Source: Bacteroidaceae bacterium
GTDB taxonomy: Bacteria > Bacteroidota > Bacteroidia > Bacteroidales > Bacteroidaceae
NCBI GenBank assembly: GCA_016302435.1
Contig: JAEDNQ010000092.1
Span: forward strand, 1-9,204
Length of the DNA stretch: 9,204 nt
Direction of reading: 5' to 3'
Shown here one piece after another: positions 7,543-9,204 of the stretch; position 1 is the stretch's first letter, and the number at the start of each line of letters is the position of its first letter. The notes beneath the pieces were generated by a model. The model saw nothing but the letters and a program-made list of their open reading frames with translations, was not told the DNA's origin and ran no database searches. The position numbers and the translations under genes are program-made.

Positions 7543-7656
7543 TGTAGGGTATATTTCAATGTAGAGTATATTTCAATGCAGAGTATATATCAATGCAGAG
7601 TATATATCAATGCAGAGTATATATCAGAGTATATATCAATGTAGAGTACATTTCAC
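7543..7656. repeat. 17-bp tandem repeat array filling the argR-GNAT gap
   Basis: Seven units run end to end. Units 1 (7543-7559), 2 (7560-7576) and 7 (7640-7656) are variants of TGTAGAGTATATTTCAA. Units 3 (7577-7593) and 4 (7594-7610) are identical: TGCAGAGTATATATCAA. Unit 5 (7611-7626) is one base short and unit 6 (7627-7639) lacks its first four bases. The array begins at the base beside the GNAT start codon and its last unit contains the argR stop codon (7653-7655). The inner units are most alike and the outer ones have diverged, as expected of growth by slippage in the middle. There are no unique spacers, so it is not CRISPR. Confidence 0.95.
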
Positions 7657-8138
7657 TGTTGGCTGCCTGTATATATAGGAGCTATTGATCTTAGTTTCGC
7701 TTCGATGTCTTCTTTGTCATATCCCTCTTCCAAGGCCAGGAAGATGGTGTCGTCCCCCGCTATGGTGCCTATGATGTCGGATATGTGTGCCGTGTCGATG
7801 TCGCAAGCGAGTCCGCTGGCATATCCGGGCTTGCACTTGATGACGGCGAGCTGTCCGGAGAAGCGCAGTGACATGAAACCGTTGCGGATGGCAGAGCCCT
7901 CTCGCTTATAGTCGCGCACTCGGCGGTAGTAAGGATTGTCGGGCAGCATGTATATGGAGTGGCCTTGGGGCGAGAACCCCTTTACGACCTTGAGAGCTTT
8001 CAAGTCGCGAGATAGCGTTGACTGAGTCACACTGACGCCCTCCTGTTCAAGGGCCTGCAGCAACTCCTCCTGACAGCTTATCTCCTGCGACTGCACGAGC
8101 ATCTTTATCAAGTCGAGGCGAGAGATTTTTTTCTTCAT
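7653..8138 (-). CDS. argR: Arginine repressor ArgR
   Basis: A 161-residue ArgR of normal length. The family forms hexamers that bind ARG boxes when arginine is present. The N-terminal winged helix carries SVTQSTLSRDLKAL (36-49), the recognition helix motif. The C-terminal domain has GTIAGDD (124-130), whose two aspartates bind arginine in characterised ArgR proteins. The frame stays open for 16 more residues to an ATG at 8186, but MKKKISRLDLIKML at 8138 is the usual family start, and the longer form would include the predicted promoter. It heads the operon, which fits arginine feedback on the genes downstream, and a probable operator overlaps its leader. The stop codon lies inside the 17-bp repeat array. 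Confidence 0.95.
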   Translation of the reverse strand: MKKKISRLDLIKMLVQSQEISCQEELLQALEQEGVSVTQSTLSRDLKALKVVKGFSPQGHSIYMLPDNPYYRRVRDYKREGSAIRNGFMSLRFSGQLAVIKCKPGYASGLACDIDTAHISDIIGTIAGDDTIFLALEEGYDKEDIEAKLRSIAPIYTGSQQ

Positions 8139-8145
8139 AAGTCGA

Positions 8146-8163
8146 TGTGCATATTTATTCTGT
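8146..8163. promoter_or_regulatory. Probable ARG box (ArgR operator) in the argR leader
   Basis: The 14-base core TGCATATTTATTCT at 8148-8161 matches 12 of 14 positions of the E. coli consensus TGAATWWWWATTCA, and both outer W positions (8146, 8163) also fit. It lies between the predicted -7 element (8172-8179) and the argR start codon (8138), over the expected transcription start. Binding there would block transcription, as in other autoregulated argR genes. Confidence 0.65.
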
Positions 8164-8171
8164 TTCGAGTG

Positions 8172-8179
8172 CAAAGTTA
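8172..8179 (-). promoter_or_regulatory. Predicted Bacteroidota -7 promoter element for the argR operon
   Basis: The minus strand reads TAACTTTG, an exact match to the TAnnTTTG element of the Bacteroidota housekeeping sigma factor, followed by CAC. Transcription would start roughly 25-28 bases before the argR ATG at 8138. No good TTTG -33 element is seen at the usual 19-21-base spacing. Confidence 0.65.
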
Positions 8180-8209
8180 CAAACAAATGCGTTATCAGCA
8201 GTTGGAATA

Positions 8210-8223
8210 TGCAGATTTATGCA
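8210..8223. promoter_or_regulatory. Possible second, weaker ArgR site
   Basis: TGCAGATTTATGCA matches 11 of 14 core positions of the ARG box consensus. It lies upstream of the predicted -33 region of the argR promoter. A further TGCATATA stretch starts 19 bases later (8229). ATGCA recurs several times in this gap, and AT-rich DNA gives chance matches, so confidence is low. Confidence 0.35.
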
Positions 8224-8224
8224 G

Positions 8225-8253
8225 AAAATGCATATATATAACAGTTATATGCA
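8225..8253 (-). terminator. Weak inverted repeat after lpxH, possible terminator or binding site
   Basis: TGCATATA at 8229-8236 pairs with TATATGCA at 8246-8253 across nine bases. On the minus strand this comes 34 bases after the lpxH stop codon and is followed by TTTTC. The stem is nearly all A-T, so it would be a weak terminator. A protein-binding dyad linked to the nearby ArgR sites is an equally fair reading. Confidence 0.35.
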
Positions 8254-8286
8254 CAAACGATGCGTCTCATTGCCACACAGAAGATG

Positions 8287-9150
8287 CTACAGGCGAGTCT
8301 CTCCCTCTATGAAGTTGTCGACAAACAGATGCTCTCCGTCCCACACGGCATAGGTGAAGAGTGTTATCCACTCGCCGAGGATGACGATGCGTGCCTCTCT
8401 GCTCAGGAGCAAATCCAGCTCTATGTGTCGGTGGCCGAAGATGAAGTAGTTGATGTCAGAATGGGACTTCAGATAGTTTTTCGCGTATAGCACGAGCCCT
8501 TCCTTGTCCTCTCCCTGATAGGGTTCTTCGCCATTGTCTTGGGGAGACTGGTAGCCAACGAGGTTGGTGGTGTTGTAAAATCCATCGGCAGTCTTCACTC
8601 GTCCCTCCTCATCTGTCTCTGGCCTGTTCTTCTGCCTCTTCATGCGCGAGTTCTTAGCCCAGTTGAGCCCGAAATTGACAAACCAGTGGGGATGGATCCA
8701 TCGTGCCATGCGTTGCAGCGTGGCATTGCGGAAGCACCAGAACATGAACCGTGTCTTCCACTCCTTGTCGCGGTAGTCGAGACCATCGCCATGGGCAAGG
8801 TAGAAGATTTTGCCATAGAGGTCGACGGTGGACGGCGAACGGTGGATAATGGCACCGCACTCCTTCTCAAGGTAGTCGCCCATCCACATGTCGTGGTTGC
8901 CAGTGAAGAAATGCACTTCCACTCCGGAATCGGTCAGTTCGCTGACCTTGCCGAGAAAGCGTGTATAGCCCTTAGGCACTACTTCTTTGTATTCAAACCA
9001 GAAGTCGAACATGTCACCAAGCATGTACACGGCCTCAGCTTTCTCCTTTATCTGGTCGAGAAAATTGACAAGGCGGCGCTCGTGAGTGCGTCGGTGCTCT
9101 ATGGCGCGGCTGCCCAGATGGGCATCACTTATGAAATATATGTTCTTCAT
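8287..9150 (-). CDS. lpxH: UDP-2,3-diacylglucosamine hydrolase
   Basis: A 287-residue calcineurin-type metallophosphoesterase. LpxH splits UDP-2,3-diacylglucosamine to lipid X and UMP in lipid A synthesis, working at the inner face of the cytoplasmic membrane. The metal ligands seen are D9 and H11 (SDAHLG), D46 (GDMFDFWFEY), N85 and H86 (GNHD), H120 (AHGDG), and H240 and H242 (FGHRH), in line with the E. coli enzyme. The gap between H120 and H240 is about 39 residues longer than in E. coli (240 residues), mostly from a polar, charged insertion near residues 172-210. The ATG at 9150 gives the usual family start just before the first metal-binding motif. The 54 bp to its right hold no clear promoter. 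It is transcribed toward argR but is probably separate from the arginine operon, which has its own predicted promoter. Confidence 0.92.
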   Translation of the reverse strand: MKNIYFISDAHLGSRAIEHRRTHERRLVNFLDQIKEKAEAVYMLGDMFDFWFEYKEVVPKGYTRFLGKVSELTDSGVEVHFFTGNHDMWMGDYLEKECGAIIHRSPSTVDLYGKIFYLAHGDGLDYRDKEWKTRFMFWCFRNATLQRMARWIHPHWFVNFGLNWAKNSRMKRQKNRPETDEEGRVKTADGFYNTTNLVGYQSPQDNGEEPYQGEDKEGLVLYAKNYLKSHSDINYFIFGHRHIELDLLLSREARIVILGEWITLFTYAVWDGEHLFVDNFIEGETRL

Positions 9151-9204
9151 AGGCGAAGATGAGAGTGTGTGAGGATTAGGGTAAATACTGGTATGTGAGA
9201 GAGT

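Noticed and set aside
6979..7644. A 221-residue plus-strand frame opposite the GNAT gene, ending in a repetitive tail
   Set aside because: It is antisense to a well-supported gene, and its repetitive C-terminus is just the 17-bp array read in frame.
7543..7656. The 17-bp array as a CRISPR
   Set aside because: Units are directly adjacent with no unique spacers, are too short, and no cas genes are present.
8139..8186. A 16-residue N-terminal extension of ArgR
   Set aside because: It contains the predicted -7 promoter element and the ARG box, and known ArgR proteins start close to the MKKK position.
8539..9162. A 207-residue plus-strand frame opposite lpxH
   Set aside because: It is antisense to lpxH, whose metal-binding motifs are all intact, and shows no domain of its own.
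1..9204. tRNA, rRNA, insertion sequence, phage or defence genes
   Set aside because: No transposase, integrase, toxin or restriction motifs and no cloverleaf-like sequence were seen; all long coding stretches are accounted for by metabolic genes.

Overview
The window reads as a chromosomal segment from the Bacteroidota, most likely a Prevotella-like member of the Bacteroidales with roughly balanced GC. Four things point there. The gene order argR - GNAT - argG - argC - argD resembles the arginine clusters I know from Bacteroides and Prevotella. The start sites lack clear Shine-Dalgarno sequences. A TAnnTTTG-type -7 promoter element sits before argR. There is a secreted GH95 glycosidase and a Bacteroidota-type LpxH. 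I see no mobile element, tRNA, rRNA or CRISPR array.

Layout: a plus-strand GH95 alpha-L-fucosidase-type enzyme with a signal peptide (18-2495) faces a block of genes on the minus strand. The two meet at a strong hairpin terminator (2640-2679) whose T-tract serves the minus-strand transcript. Reading the minus strand from the right: lpxH (lipid A synthesis, 9150-8287), a 148-bp regulatory gap, argR (8138-7653), a GNAT acyltransferase (7542-6907), argG (6771-5569), argC (5446-4430), argD (4409-3270) and a zinc-ribbon NUDIX hydrolase (3225-2698).

The block from argR to the NUDIX gene looks like one operon. ArgC and ArgD carry out the reductase and aminotransferase steps on N-acylated intermediates, and ArgG makes argininosuccinate. 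The GNAT protein sits where an acylglutamate-forming first enzyme would be expected. argB, argF and argH are not in the window. In some Bacteroidota the blocking acyl group is succinyl rather than acetyl, so the exact substrates of argC and argD are uncertain. A sequence matching 12 of 14 core positions of the classical ARG box lies between the predicted argR promoter and its start codon, which suggests that ArgR represses its own operon.

The most unusual feature is that the wider gaps of the operon are filled with different short repeats. There is a seven-unit 17-bp array between argR and the GNAT gene that includes the argR stop codon. TA and GT dinucleotide runs lie just before argG. A 9-bp CTATAG-type array with an exact 21-bp duplication lies between argG and argC. 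A degenerate 16-17-bp A-rich array lies beyond the terminator. I do not see a wholly new defence or mobile system; the points worth following are these repeat-filled gaps, the ArgR operator, the Cys-rich GNAT protein and an insertion in LpxH.
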